DNA of 64,000 nt. It comes from Streptomyces abikoensis (GTDB taxonomy: Bacteria > Actinomycetota > Actinomycetes > Streptomycetales > Streptomycetaceae). The position numbers and the translations under genes are program-made. Under the pieces are notes generated by a model. The model had not been told where the DNA came from, did not search any database, and was given only the letters and a program-made list of their open reading frames with translations. Of the stretch, positions 16,746-25,229 are shown in pieces. How positions within the stretch are numbered: position 1 is the stretch's first letter; the number at the start of each line of letters is the position of its first letter. The stretch lies in assembly GCF_014648775.1 (NCBI RefSeq), contig NZ_BMRT01000001.1, positions 1,116,001-1,180,000 of the forward strand, given 5' to 3'.

Positions 16746-18076
16746 CAGCGCTCCAGGAGTCGGCCGGTGGATGCGGTGAGGGAAGTGGGGGTGCCGTGGT
16801 CGGTCACCTTGCGGCCGCGCAGCCAGGTGGACCGGACGACGCCGGTCAGGGTCCGGCCCGCGTAGGCGGTGACGGGGTTGCGGTGGTGGAGTGCGGCCGC
16901 GTCGACGGTGAAGGTCTCGTCGGGGGCGAGGACGGCGAAGTCGGCGTCCCGGCCCGCCTCGACGGCGCCCTTGGCGGACAGGCCGGCGAGGGCGGCGGGA
17001 GCGGTGGACATCCAGCGGGCGACGTCGGCCAGGGTGCGGCCGCGCCGCCGGGCCTCGGTCCAGACGGCGGGCAGGCCCAGCTGGAGGGAGGAGATCCCGC
17101 CCCAGGCTTCCGCGAAGTCGGGGACCTTGAGGTCGGCCGTGCAGGGCGAGTGGTCGGAGACGACGCAGTCGATGACCCCGTCGGCCAGCCCGGCCCACAG
17201 GGCGTCCCGGTTGGCGGCCTCGCGGATCGGCGGGCAGCACTTGAACTCGGTGGCCCCGTCCGGCACTTCCTCGGCGGTCAGGGTCAGGAAGTGCGGACAG
17301 GTCTCGGCGGTGATCCGTACGCCCTCGGCGCGGGCGGCGGCGATCAGGGGCAGGGCGTCGGCGGAGGACAGGTGCAGTACATGGACGCGGGTGCCCCGGC
17401 GGCGCGCGACGTCGACGAGCGCGGCGATCGCCTCGTGCTCGGCGGCGCGCGGCCGGGAGGCGAGGAAGTCGGCGTAGCGCGGGCCGCCGCGCTGCGGGGC
17501 CCCGGCCAGCCGGTCCGGGTCCTCGGCGTGGACGATCAGCAGGGCGTCGAGCTCGGCGATCCGGGTCGCGACGGCGTCCAGGTCGTGGCGGTCCAGGTGG
17601 GGGAACTCGTCGACGCCGGACGGGGAGAGGAATGCCTTGAAGCCGAGGACACCGGCGTCGTGCAGGGGGCGCAGGTCGTCCGGGTTGCCGGGCAGCGCAC
17701 CGCCCCAGAAGCCCACGTCGATGTGGGCCCGGCCCCGGGCCACGGCCTGTTTGGCGCGCAGGTGGGGCACGGTGGTGGTGGGCGGGATGCTGTTGAGCGG
17801 CATGTCGACGAGCGTGGTGACCCCGCCGGCGGCGGCCGCCCTGGTGGCGGTCGCGAAACCCTCCCACTCGGCCCGGCCGGGGTCGTTCACGTGCACATGG
17901 GTGTCGACGAGACCGGGCAGGATGACGTCGTCGCCCAGTTCCTCGACGGGGGTTCCCGGGGGCGGCTCGGTCCCGTGGGGCAGGACCTCGGCGATCCGGC
18001 CGCCGGTCACGGCGACGGCGGCGGCGCACACGCCCTCCGGGGTCACCACTCGTGTCGAACGCAGCAGCAGGTCCAC
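16745..18076 (-). CDS. allB: allantoinase
   Basis: A 443-residue amidohydrolase that opens allantoin to allantoate. Metal-centre residues are visible in order: HVHVNDPG (near residue 58), the carbamylated lysine in GFKAFLSPS (near 146), HAED, HVLHLSS, and the catalytic Asp in VVSDHSPC. The short GTG start ([15 protein letters not shown]) leaves almost no leader before the beta-sandwich. It is first in a two-gene operon with allantoicase and divergent from the AllR-type regulator; an operator-like site lies between them. Confidence 0.96.
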   Translation of the reverse strand: MDLLLRSTRVVTPEGVCAAAVAVTGGRIAEVLPHGTEPPPGTPVEELGDDVILPGLVDTHVHVNDPGRAEWEGFATATRAAAAGGVTTLVDMPLNSIPPTTTVPHLRAKQAVARGRAHIDVGFWGGALPGNPDDLRPLHDAGVLGFKAFLSPSGVDEFPHLDRHDLDAVATRIAELDALLIVHAEDPDRLAGAPQRGGPRYADFLASRPRAAEHEAIAALVDVARRRGTRVHVLHLSSADALPLIAAARAEGVRITAETCPHFLTLTAEEVPDGATEFKCCPPIREAANRDALWAGLADGVIDCVVSDHSPCTADLKVPDFAEAWGGISSLQLGLPAVWTEARRRGRTLADVARWMSTAPAALAGLSAKGAVEAGRDADFAVLAPDETFTVDAAALHHRNPVTAYAGRTLTGVVRSTWLRGRKVTDHGTPTSLTASTGRLLER

Positions 18077-18095
18077 CGTCCGCCCCTCGACGAAT

Positions 18096-18113
18096 CGTCA
18101 ACGGTTTGTTGAA
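18096..18113. promoter_or_regulatory. shared TCAAC-N5-GTTGA element upstream of allB
   Basis: CGTCAACGGTTTGTTGAA, 20 bases upstream of the allB start, recurs with one mismatch at 28535-28552 upstream of the OHCU decarboxylase operon. The symmetric core suggests a common regulator of both purine-degradation operons. Confidence 0.5.
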
Positions 18114-18161
18114 CAGCGCTGCCCGCAGTCTTCAGCCGCCCCGCGACCCCGTCAAGAGTCC

Positions 18162-18177
18162 TTTCGTTATATGGAAT
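18162..18177. promoter_or_regulatory. candidate AllR site in the allB/allR interval
   Basis: TTTCGTTATATGGAAT resembles the sites at 20308-20322 (malate synthase) and 29249-29265 (hydroxypyruvate isomerase). The common form, about ATTCCGTATTGCGGAAA, is typical of IclR-family operators. Confidence 0.5.
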
Positions 18178-18270
18178 CCTGATTTCACCTGGTAGAAACC
18201 AGCATGTGACAGAGCCCGTAACACGTGGGGTGGCCGGTAGGCTGCTGCCACCCATCCCGGAAGGAGCGCC

Positions 18271-19044
18271 GTGCCCCCGTCCGCCGAGCCCCGAACCGCC
18301 TCCGCCAGCGGCGGCGTCCAGTCCCTCGAGCGCGCATTCGACCTGCTGGAGCGGATGGCCGACGCCGGCGGCGAGGTCGGGCTGAGCGAACTGTCCACGA
18401 GCAGCGGGCTGCCGCTGCCCACCATCCACCGGCTGATGCGCACGCTGGTGGCCTGTGGATACGTCCGGCAGCAGCCCAACCGGCGCTACGCGCTGGGCCC
18501 CCGGCTGATCCGCCTCGGCGAGAGCTCCTCACGGCTGCTCGGCACCTGGGCCCGCCCCCACCTCGCGCGGCTGGTGGACGAGACCGGCGAGACGGCCAAC
18601 ATGGCGCTGCTCGACGGGGACGAGGTCGTCTATGTGGCCCAGGTGCCCTCGCGGCACTCGATGCGGATGTTCACGGAGGTCGGCCGGCGGGTGCTGCCGC
18701 ACTCCACGGGTGTGGGCAAGGCGCTGCTGGCCCAGGCCCCGGACGACGAGGTGCGGGCGCTGTTGCTGCGGACGGGCATGCCGGCCGCGACGGAGAAGAC
18801 GATCACGTCGCCGGAGGACTTCCTGACGGAGCTCGCCCGGGTGCGCGAGTCGGGCTTCGCGATGGACGACAACGAGCAGGAGATCGGCGTCCGCTGCCTC
18901 GCGGTGCCGGTGCCCGACTCCCCCACGTCGGCGGCCATCTCCATCTCGGGCCCGGCGGGCCGCGTCACGGAGGCCGCGACGGAACGGATCGTGCCGCTGC
19001 TGCGGGAGGTCGCGGCGGAACTGTCGGAGACGCTCGCGGGCTGA
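18271..19044 (+). CDS. allR: IclR-family regulator of allantoin/glyoxylate genes (AllR type)
   Basis: A 257-residue IclR-type repressor. The winged helix is at residues about 16-78 (LSELSTSSGLPLPTIHRLMR) and the effector domain at about 90-250, with the conserved STGVGKALLAQ and DDNEQEIGVRCLAVPV segments. AAGGAG four bases before GTG 18271 fixes the start. It is divergent from allantoinase, and related palindromes occur at three promoters of the block. AllR of S. coelicolor is known to repress the allantoin and glyoxylate genes and to respond to allantoin-derived acids; the same role is inferred. Confidence 0.92.
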   Translation: MPPSAEPRTASASGGVQSLERAFDLLERMADAGGEVGLSELSTSSGLPLPTIHRLMRTLVACGYVRQQPNRRYALGPRLIRLGESSSRLLGTWARPHLARLVDETGETANMALLDGDEVVYVAQVPSRHSMRMFTEVGRRVLPHSTGVGKALLAQAPDDEVRALLLRTGMPAATEKTITSPEDFLTELARVRESGFAMDDNEQEIGVRCLAVPVPDSPTSAAISISGPAGRVTEAATERIVPLLREVAAELSETLAG

Positions 19045-19092
19045 ATTCAGCCCGTCCGGCGCCCCCGGCCGGGGTCCGGGGCAGAGCCCCGG

Positions 19093-19121
19093 GAAACGGA
19101 GAAAGGGCGGGACCGGGGCAC
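19093..19121. repeat. copy of a dispersed intergenic repeat
   Basis: A 29-base block, GAAACGG(A/T)GAAAGGGCGGG and onward to GGGGCAC, recurs at 30178-30206 with one mismatch. It follows the hairpin-forming CCGGGGCAGAGCCCCGG, which probably terminates allR. Confidence 0.65.
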
Positions 19122-19148
19122 CCCACCCGGCGGACGCGCCGACGCCGC

Positions 19149-19511
19149 TCAGCCACCTTCGCGGGGGCTCGGCACCCCTTCCGGGGCGCCCGGAACGTCC
19201 CCGAACCGGTCGACCGCGGCCCGCACTTCACCGAGCGCCGACCCCAGCGCGCTCACGGATCCCACCGCTCCCGCCACCAACAGCAGCGAGCGCCGCAACC
19301 GGGAGACGTCCGGGTGCCCCGTGCGCGCCATCGCGTCGAGCGCGGCCAGTTCGTCCTCGGCGGCGTCCCTGTCGGGTAAGGGCGCGGGGTGCCCGGCCAG
19401 CGCCCGGCGGAGCCTGGCCACCGCGGCGCCCAGGTCACCGGCTCTCGGGTCCGGCTCCTCGCCGGATCGTCCCGTCCGCTCCTCTTCCACCACCACGGCG
19501 CCTTCCGCCAC
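19149..19511 (-). CDS. DUF5955 family small protein
   Basis: A 120-residue predicted cytoplasmic helical protein. The central part, LPDRDAAEDELAALDAMA, followed by RLRRSLLLVAGAVGSVSALG, matches the actinomycete DUF5955 family as I recall it. The GTG at 19511 is chosen because GGGGGA precedes it at good spacing. No function is known. It stands alone between allR and the nucleotidyltransferase gene. Confidence 0.75.
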   Translation of the reverse strand: MAEGAVVVEEERTGRSGEEPDPRAGDLGAAVARLRRALAGHPAPLPDRDAAEDELAALDAMARTGHPDVSRLRRSLLLVAGAVGSVSALGSALGEVRAAVDRFGDVPGAPEGVPSPREGG

Positions 19512-19564
19512 GACTGTCCCCCTCCCGCACGCCCGCCCGCGCGGATCAGTTAACGCCACTTCAC

Positions 19565-19578
19565 GTGTGACGCGCCAC
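19565..19578. promoter_or_regulatory. possible Crp site
   Basis: GTGTGACGCGCCAC fits the Streptomyces Crp consensus GTG-N6-GNCAC exactly. It lies between two divergent genes (19149-19511 and 19670). Short, so chance occurrence is possible. Confidence 0.3.
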
Positions 19579-19669
19579 ACTCACAGCGAAATTCAGGCCG
19601 CGCGTTCACGTACGAGTGACGAACTCCCGTACGACGCACACGCGGTCGCCCATACGGTATGCAGGGGCC

Positions 19670-20284
19670 ATGGCTTGGATGACGGACGGCGGACCGGTCG
19701 CGGGGCTGCTGCTGGCGGCCGGCGGCGGCCGGCGGCTCGGTGGGCGGCCCAAGGCGTTGCTGGAGTTCCGGGGCGGCCTGCTGGTGGAGCACGCGGTGCG
19801 GGTGCTGCGCGAGGGCGGCTGCGCCCCGGTGTACGTGGTCGTGGGCGCGGGAGCGGCGGAGGTACGCGCCCGGCTCGGCACGGCGGCGGACGTCGCCCTC
19901 GTGGACAACCCCGACTGGGCCCTGGGCATGGGCACGTCCCTGCGGGCCGGGCTGGCGGCGCCGGCCACCGCCGCGGACCCGGCGACGGCGGCGCTGGTGA
20001 CGCTCGTCGACCAGCCGCGCGTCGGCTCCGAGGCGGTGGCCCGGGTGCTGGCCGCGCACCGGGCGGGGGCGAGGCTCGCGGCGGCGACGTACGGGGGCGA
20101 GCGGGGGCACCCGGTGCTGCTCGCCCGGGAGCACTGGGCGGGCGCGGCCCGGGCGGCCGGCGGGGACATGGGCGCGCGGGCCTATCTGCGGCAACACGCC
20201 GCCGCCGTACGGCTCGTGGAGTGCGCGGACGTCGCCTCGCCCGACGACGTCGACACTCCGGACGATCTCGGCCTCCTGCGCTGA
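19670..20284 (+). CDS. MocA/MobA-like nucleotidyltransferase
   Basis: A 204-residue nucleotide-binding enzyme. The N-terminal LLLAAGGGRRLGGRPKALLE is the GxG-x-R-x-G-x-x-K signature of NTP_transf_3 enzymes; TLVDQPRVG holds the metal Asp; the C-terminus has the typical PDDVDTPDDLG. The closest relatives, MocA, attach CMP to molybdopterin for xanthine-dehydrogenase-type enzymes. That fits the purine-degradation setting, although no xanthine dehydrogenase gene lies in this window. ATG 19670 follows GCAGGGGCC; an ATG 54 bases upstream has no support. Confidence 0.85.
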   Translation: MAWMTDGGPVAGLLLAAGGGRRLGGRPKALLEFRGGLLVEHAVRVLREGGCAPVYVVVGAGAAEVRARLGTAADVALVDNPDWALGMGTSLRAGLAAPATAADPATAALVTLVDQPRVGSEAVARVLAAHRAGARLAAATYGGERGHPVLLAREHWAGAARAAGGDMGARAYLRQHAAAVRLVECADVASPDDVDTPDDLGLLR

Positions 20285-20301
20285 GCCGCGCCGACACCCC
20301 A

Positions 20302-20330
20302 TTGAACTTCCACAATGAGAAAACTATTCT
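20302..20330 (+). promoter_or_regulatory. malate synthase promoter with embedded AllR-like site
   Basis: TTGAAC (20302-20307) and TATTCT (20325-20330) are 17 bases apart. The spacer is almost entirely TTCCACAATGAGAAA (20308-20322), a match to the IclR-type site at the hydroxypyruvate isomerase gene. A repressor bound there would directly block RNA polymerase. Confidence 0.55.
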
Positions 20331-20385
20331 CCACTAGCCGAGGCGGCACCGCGTGCCGCACCGCCCGCTGAAGGAGTGACAGCCC

Positions 20386-21984
20386 ATGTCCGCGCCTGCT
20401 CCGTCCTCGCCGGCAGCCGTCGAAGCCCCCTACGTGGAGCGGCAGGAGGAGGTGCTCACGGAAGCGGCGCTCGCGTTCGTCGCGGCGCTGCACCGCCGGT
20501 TCACCCCGCGCCGTGACGAGCTGCTGGCCCGCCGCGCCGAGCGGCGCGCGGATCTCGCCCGGACCGGCCGGCCGGACTTCCTGGCGGAGACCGCCGCCGT
20601 CCGCGAGGACCCCGACTGGCGGGTGGCGCCCGCCCCCGCCGCGCTGGAGGACCGCCGCGTGGAGATCACCGGCCCCGCCGACGACCGCAAGATGACGATC
20701 AACGCCCTCAACTCCGGCGCCCGCGTCTGGCTCGCCGACATGGAGGACGCCTCCTCCCCCACCTGGCGCAACGTCGTCAACGGCCAGCTCAACCTCATGG
20801 ACGCCTTTGCCCGCCGCGTCGACTTCACCAGCCCCGAGGGCAAGACCTATGCCCTGGGGCCCGCCGAGCGGCTCGCCACCGTCGTGATGCGCCCCCGTGG
20901 CTGGCACCTCGACGAGCGCCACCTCACCGTCGACGGCCGCCCCGTCCCCGGCGCCCTGGCCGACTTCGGCCTCTACTTCTTCCACAACGCCCGGCGGCTG
21001 CTCGACCTCGGCAAGGGGCCGTACTTCTACCTCCCCAAGACCGAGTCGCACCTGGAGGCCCGGCTGTGGAACGACGTCTTCGTCTTCGCCCAGGAGCGGC
21101 TGGGCATCCCCCGGGGGACGATCCGCGCGACCGTCCTGATCGAGACGATCACGGCGGCGTTCGAGATGGAGGAGATCCTCCACGAGCTGCGCGAGCACGC
21201 CTCGGGCCTCAACGCCGGCCGCTGGGACTACCTCTTCTCCATCATCAAGAACTTCCGTGACGCGGGCGAGGCGTTCGTCCTCCCCGACCGCAACGCCGTC
21301 ACCATGACGGCCCCGTTCATGCGCGCCTACACGGAACTGCTGGTGCGCACCTGCCACAAGCGCGGCGCGCATGCCATCGGCGGCATGGCCGCCTTCATCC
21401 CGTCCCGCCGGGACCCGGAGATCAACGAGGTCGCGCTGGAGAAGGTCCGGGCCGACAAGGACCGCGAGGCCGGCGACGGCTTCGACGGCTCCTGGGTCGC
21501 CCACCCCGACCTGGTCCCGGTCGCCCGCGCCTCCTTCGACGCCGTCCTCGGCGACCGCCCGCACCAGAAGCACCGCCTGCGCGAGGACGTACGGGTCACC
21601 GCCGACCAGCTCGTCGCCGTCGGGTCCCTGGAGGCGAAGCCGACGGTCGACGGGCTGCGCAACGCGGTGCAGGTGGGCCTGCGGTACATCGAGGCGTGGC
21701 TGCGGGGGCTGGGCGCGGTCGCCATCTTCAACCTCATGGAGGACGCGGCCACGGCGGAGATCTCCCGCTCGCAGATCTGGCAGTGGGTGGCAGCGGGGGT
21801 CGTCCTCGACAACGGGGAGAAGGTGACGGCGGCGCTCGTCCGGGAGGTGGCGGCGGAGGAACTGGCGTCCGCGCCGGAGGCGTCGGAGACGTGGCGGCAG
21901 GCCCACGACCTGTTCCTGCGGGTGGCGCTCAGCGAGGAGTACGTGGACTTCCTGACGCTGCCGGCGTACGAGCTGCTGGACTGA
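20386..21984 (+). CDS. aceB: malate synthase A
   Basis: A 532-residue cytoplasmic enzyme condensing glyoxylate with acetyl-CoA to malate. Conserved pieces in order: [20 protein letters not shown] (substrate/Mg region), [31 protein letters not shown], and the catalytic/CoA region [20 protein letters not shown] and [20 protein letters not shown]. Length matches the ~530-residue AceB (A-isoform) type rather than the 720-residue G type. No isocitrate lyase is adjacent. Its place beside allantoin genes, with an AllR-like site in the promoter, says that its glyoxylate comes from ureide breakdown. Confidence 0.97.
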   Translation: MSAPAPSSPAAVEAPYVERQEEVLTEAALAFVAALHRRFTPRRDELLARRAERRADLARTGRPDFLAETAAVREDPDWRVAPAPAALEDRRVEITGPADDRKMTINALNSGARVWLADMEDASSPTWRNVVNGQLNLMDAFARRVDFTSPEGKTYALGPAERLATVVMRPRGWHLDERHLTVDGRPVPGALADFGLYFFHNARRLLDLGKGPYFYLPKTESHLEARLWNDVFVFAQERLGIPRGTIRATVLIETITAAFEMEEILHELREHASGLNAGRWDYLFSIIKNFRDAGEAFVLPDRNAVTMTAPFMRAYTELLVRTCHKRGAHAIGGMAAFIPSRRDPEINEVALEKVRADKDREAGDGFDGSWVAHPDLVPVARASFDAVLGDRPHQKHRLREDVRVTADQLVAVGSLEAKPTVDGLRNAVQVGLRYIEAWLRGLGAVAIFNLMEDAATAEISRSQIWQWVAAGVVLDNGEKVTAALVREVAAEELASAPEASETWRQAHDLFLRVALSEEYVDFLTLPAYELLD

Positions 21985-22016
21985 AGGGCGCGCCCCGGCG
22001 GTGGGGGCCGGGGGCA

Positions 22017-22067
22017 CCCTACGAAACGACCGACCCTACGAAATGACCGCCCCTAGGAAATGACCGC
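22017..22067. repeat. three tandem 17-base repeats at the 3' end of the YfcC-like gene
   Basis: CCCTACGAAACGACCGA, CCCTACGAAATGACCGC and CCCTAGGAAATGACCGC lie head to tail. The third contains the stop codon of the transporter gene (read leftward, Val-Ile-Ser-stop) and the second repeats the same codons, so the gene end has been duplicated in tandem. Confidence 0.8.
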
Positions 22068-23576
22068 CCCCACCGCCACGAACGCACACACCAGCACCGC
22101 CAGGATCACCAACAGCGGCCACACGAACCGCAAGTACCGGTCGTAGCCGACCTTGGCCAGCGACACCCCGCCCACCACCACGGCCGTGGTCGGCACCCAG
22201 AGGTTCATCCAGCCGCTGGCCGACTGCCAGGCCGTCACGACGAGCGCGCGGGAGACGCCGGCGAACTCGGCGAGGGGCGCGAGGATCGGCATGGCGAGCG
22301 TCGCGTGCCCGGACGTCGACGGGATCAGGAACGCGAGCGGCAGGTTCACCACGAAGACCATGACGCCGAAGAGCGCCTCCGGCGTGCCCCGGACCGTGCC
22401 CTCGATGGCGTGGAGCACCGTGTCGATGATCTTCGCGTTCGTCATGATGACGGTGATGCCGCGCGCGAGCACGATCACCAGCGCCGGCGCCACGAAGTCC
22501 GCCACGCCCTGCACGATCGTGGCGCTCAGCTTCTGCTCGCCCAGCCGGGCGACGAGCCCGACGAGCACCGCCGCGACGATGAACAGGGCGGCCAGCTGGG
22601 CGAAGCCCCAGCCCAGTTCCCAGCCGTAGGGCGTCGCGTCGGCCTTGCCGCTGAGCGCGCTCGCCCAGGGGATCACCGAGAAGATCATGAAGGCGAAGAC
22701 CAGGGCGACGAGCACCAGCACGCCCTTCTGGAGGCCCGTCAGCTCCGGTGGGTGGACCGCCTGCTCGGCGAGCTCCCGGTCGCCCTCCCGGAAGCCGACC
22801 AGGGAGCGGGCCGGGTCCGCCCGCACCCGGTGGGCGTAGCGGACGACGTAGGCGATGGTGACGGCCGTGAGCACCAGCCACATCGCGAATCTCAAGGCGA
22901 TGCCGTCGCCGAGTGAGATTCCCGCTGCCGAGGAAGCGACGCCGGTGGCGAACGGGTTGACCGTCGAGGCCAGCACACCGATGCCCGCGCCGAGGATGAT
23001 CGTGCCGGTCGCGACCATGCGGTCGTAGCCGAGCGCCAGCATCAGCGGCACCAGCAGTCCGTAGAACCCCAGGGTCTCCTCGGCGAACCCCTCGACCGTC
23101 CCCAGGAGGGAGAAGACGGTCATCACCCCGGCGATGAGCAGCGCCCCGCGCTCCCGGAGCCGGTGGGCGAGGCGTTCGATGCCGCGGTCCAGGGCGCCGG
23201 TGGCGAAGACGACGGTGATGAACGCGCCGATGGCGAGGACGAAGAGGAACACCCCGGCGCTGCCGTAGAGCGTGCCGACCGCGTCGGGCGCGACCTCGCC
23301 GGTCTTGAGGTCGCGGACGCCGTAGAGGCCGTTGACGGGCGCCAGGAAGAGCTGGCCGAGGCGGTGGACGAAGCCGCCCCGGGCGGGTTCGTGGTGGTAG
23401 GTGCCCTGGAGGGGGTTGCCGTCGGGGCCTCGGTCGTAGGTGCCGGAGGGGATGAAGAAGGCGACGATCCAGACGGCGACCGTCACGGCCGCGAGGACGG
23501 TCAGCGCGCTGGGGAAGACGAAGCGGTGCGCGGTCCGCGCCGCCTCCGGGTCCGCCCCCTGCGGTTGCTCCTCCAC
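22053..23576 (-). CDS. YfcC-family / C4-dicarboxylate-type membrane transporter
   Basis: A 507-residue permease with about twelve hydrophobic segments, of the YfcC/DcuC (ArsB-like ion transporter) group. Family-typical stretches include VFPSALTVLAAVTVAVWIVA at the start, FIPSGTYDRGPDGNPLQGTY after helix 1, GTVEGFAEETLGFYGLLVPL, and the C-terminal STSGHATLAMPILAPLAEF. YfcC proteins carry small carboxylates or basic amino acids by ion coupling. Placed between malate synthase and a purine permease, a ureide or glyoxylate-related carboxylate is a reasonable guess. Confidence 0.85.
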   Translation of the reverse strand: MEEQPQGADPEAARTAHRFVFPSALTVLAAVTVAVWIVAFFIPSGTYDRGPDGNPLQGTYHHEPARGGFVHRLGQLFLAPVNGLYGVRDLKTGEVAPDAVGTLYGSAGVFLFVLAIGAFITVVFATGALDRGIERLAHRLRERGALLIAGVMTVFSLLGTVEGFAEETLGFYGLLVPLMLALGYDRMVATGTIILGAGIGVLASTVNPFATGVASSAAGISLGDGIALRFAMWLVLTAVTIAYVVRYAHRVRADPARSLVGFREGDRELAEQAVHPPELTGLQKGVLVLVALVFAFMIFSVIPWASALSGKADATPYGWELGWGFAQLAALFIVAAVLVGLVARLGEQKLSATIVQGVADFVAPALVIVLARGITVIMTNAKIIDTVLHAIEGTVRGTPEALFGVMVFVVNLPLAFLIPSTSGHATLAMPILAPLAEFAGVSRALVVTAWQSASGWMNLWVPTTAVVVGGVSLAKVGYDRYLRFVWPLLVILAVLVCAFVAVGAVIS

Positions 23577-23657
23577 GACGGCACACCAATCGGTCCTTGG
23601 GGTCTTTGTCGGGATTGTGACGTACGGCCGCGTCCGGGTGGCTGAGGCGCGCAGACC

Positions 23658-25082
23658 TCACGGTGTCCGTCGGCCGCGCCCCACGTGGTTGAACGCGAGG
23701 TTCAGCAGCACCGCCGTCAGGCAGCCGGCACTGACCCCCGAGTTCAGGATGATCTTCAGGGTCTCGGGGATCGCGGTGTTGCCGTAGAAGGCCCGGGAGA
23801 CGACCGGGATCAGGCCCATGCCGAGGGAGGCGGCGGCGATCAGCAGGTTGTCGCCCTGGTCGAGGCCCGCCGTGCGCAGGACCTCGATGCCGCTGGCGGC
23901 GACGGTGCCGAAGAGCACGATGCCCGCGCCGCCGAGGACCGGCTGGGGCACGAGGGCGATGAGGGAGGCGAAGACGGGGCTCAGCCCGAGCAGCACGAAG
24001 AACAGCCCGCAGGCCGCCACGGTGTGGCGGCTGCGGACGCGGGTGATGGCGACCAGGCCGATGTTCTGGGCGAACGCGCTGTTGGCGAAGCCGTTGAAGA
24101 ACGGGCTGACGGCGCTGCCCAGGGTGTCGGCCCGCAGGCCCGCGGCGATGACCTTCTCGTCGGCCCGGCGGCCGACGATCGCGCCGAGCGCGAGCATGTC
24201 GGCGGTGCTCTCGGTCATGCAGACCAGCATCACGACGCACATGGAGACGATCGCCGGCACCTCGAAGACGGGGTGGCCGAAGTAGAAGGGGGTGGGGAAG
24301 CCGACGAGGGCGGCGTGCCGGGTGGCGGTGGTGTCGACGATGCCGGTGGGGACGGCGATCAGCGTGCCCGCGACGATCCCCAGCAGGATGGCGATCTGGC
24401 GCAGGAAACCGCTGAGAAGACGGCGCAGGACGAGCACGGTCACCAGCGTCGCCCCGGCCAGGGCCAGATTGGTCAGCGAGGCGGGCCGGTCGGGGCGGCC
24501 GCCCTGGATCCAGCCGAAGGAGACGGGCAGCAGGGTGATCCCGATGAGGGTGATGACCGTGCCGCTGACGACGGGTGGGAAGAACCGCACGAGCCGGCAG
24601 AAGGAGGGGGCCAGCAGAAAGCCCAGGACTCCGGCGACGATGACGGCGCCGTGGATGACGGGCAGCGCGTCCCCGTGGCCGGCGCGGGCGTCGGCGACGG
24701 CGAGCATGGGGGCGACGCCCGCGAACGAGACGCCGTTGACGAACGGCATTCTCGCCCCGACCTTCCAGAAGCCGATCGTCTGGAGGAGCGTCGCGATGCC
24801 GGCCGTGAAGAGGGCCGCCCCCACCAGGAAGGTGATCTCCTTCGGCGGGAGGCGCAGGGCCGCGCCGAGGACGAGCGGCGGGGCGACCACCCCGGCGTAG
24901 CTGGCGGCCACGTGCTGGAAGCCGCCGGCCAGCAGCCGGCCGGGGGCGGGGACCTGGTCGACGGGGTGCACGGGGTGGACGGGTGGGGCGGGGTGGACGC
25001 CCGTGCCCGCTCCGCCCCGCTCGGGGTCGTCGTCCTCCGGTTCCCGGTCGGGCCGCTCGGTGGCGCCGGGCTCTGCGGTCAC
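23658..25082 (-). CDS. nucleobase:cation symporter-2, xanthine/urate permease
   Basis: A 474-residue NAT/NCS2 permease. The family signature Q-N-x-G-x4-T-R is present as QNIGLVAITR, preceded by FFNGFANSAFA. The His-containing first helix region LLAGGFQHVAASYAGVVAPP and the Glu in MTESTADMLALG (helix 8) match xanthine/urate carriers. About 45 N-terminal residues are a hydrophilic Pro/His-rich tail. It lies downstream of the 8-oxoguanine deaminase gene with a strong hairpin between, so it is a separate unit serving the same pathway by importing urate or xanthine. Confidence 0.92.
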   Translation of the reverse strand: MTAEPGATERPDREPEDDDPERGGAGTGVHPAPPVHPVHPVDQVPAPGRLLAGGFQHVAASYAGVVAPPLVLGAALRLPPKEITFLVGAALFTAGIATLLQTIGFWKVGARMPFVNGVSFAGVAPMLAVADARAGHGDALPVIHGAVIVAGVLGFLLAPSFCRLVRFFPPVVSGTVITLIGITLLPVSFGWIQGGRPDRPASLTNLALAGATLVTVLVLRRLLSGFLRQIAILLGIVAGTLIAVPTGIVDTTATRHAALVGFPTPFYFGHPVFEVPAIVSMCVVMLVCMTESTADMLALGAIVGRRADEKVIAAGLRADTLGSAVSPFFNGFANSAFAQNIGLVAITRVRSRHTVAACGLFFVLLGLSPVFASLIALVPQPVLGGAGIVLFGTVAASGIEVLRTAGLDQGDNLLIAAASLGMGLIPVVSRAFYGNTAIPETLKIILNSGVSAGCLTAVLLNLAFNHVGRGRRTP

Positions 25083-25115
25083 GGCTGTTCCTCCGGTGTG
25101 GTGGGGGATGAAGAA

Positions 25116-25151
25116 GGACCGGGGCGCGGGGCGTGCCCCGCGCCCCGGTCC
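25116..25151 (-). terminator. strong hairpin after the 8-oxoguanine deaminase gene
   Basis: A perfect 17-bp stem (GGACCGGGGCGCGGGGC with its complement) closes on a 2-base loop, about 80 bases beyond the deaminase stop. Confidence 0.75.
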
Positions 25152-25229
25152 GGCCCGCCGAGGGCCGTCCCCCTCGGCGGGCGGCTCGGCGGGCGGCTCG
25201 CGCGAGCGGTCCTCGCCGGGCCCGGGCCG

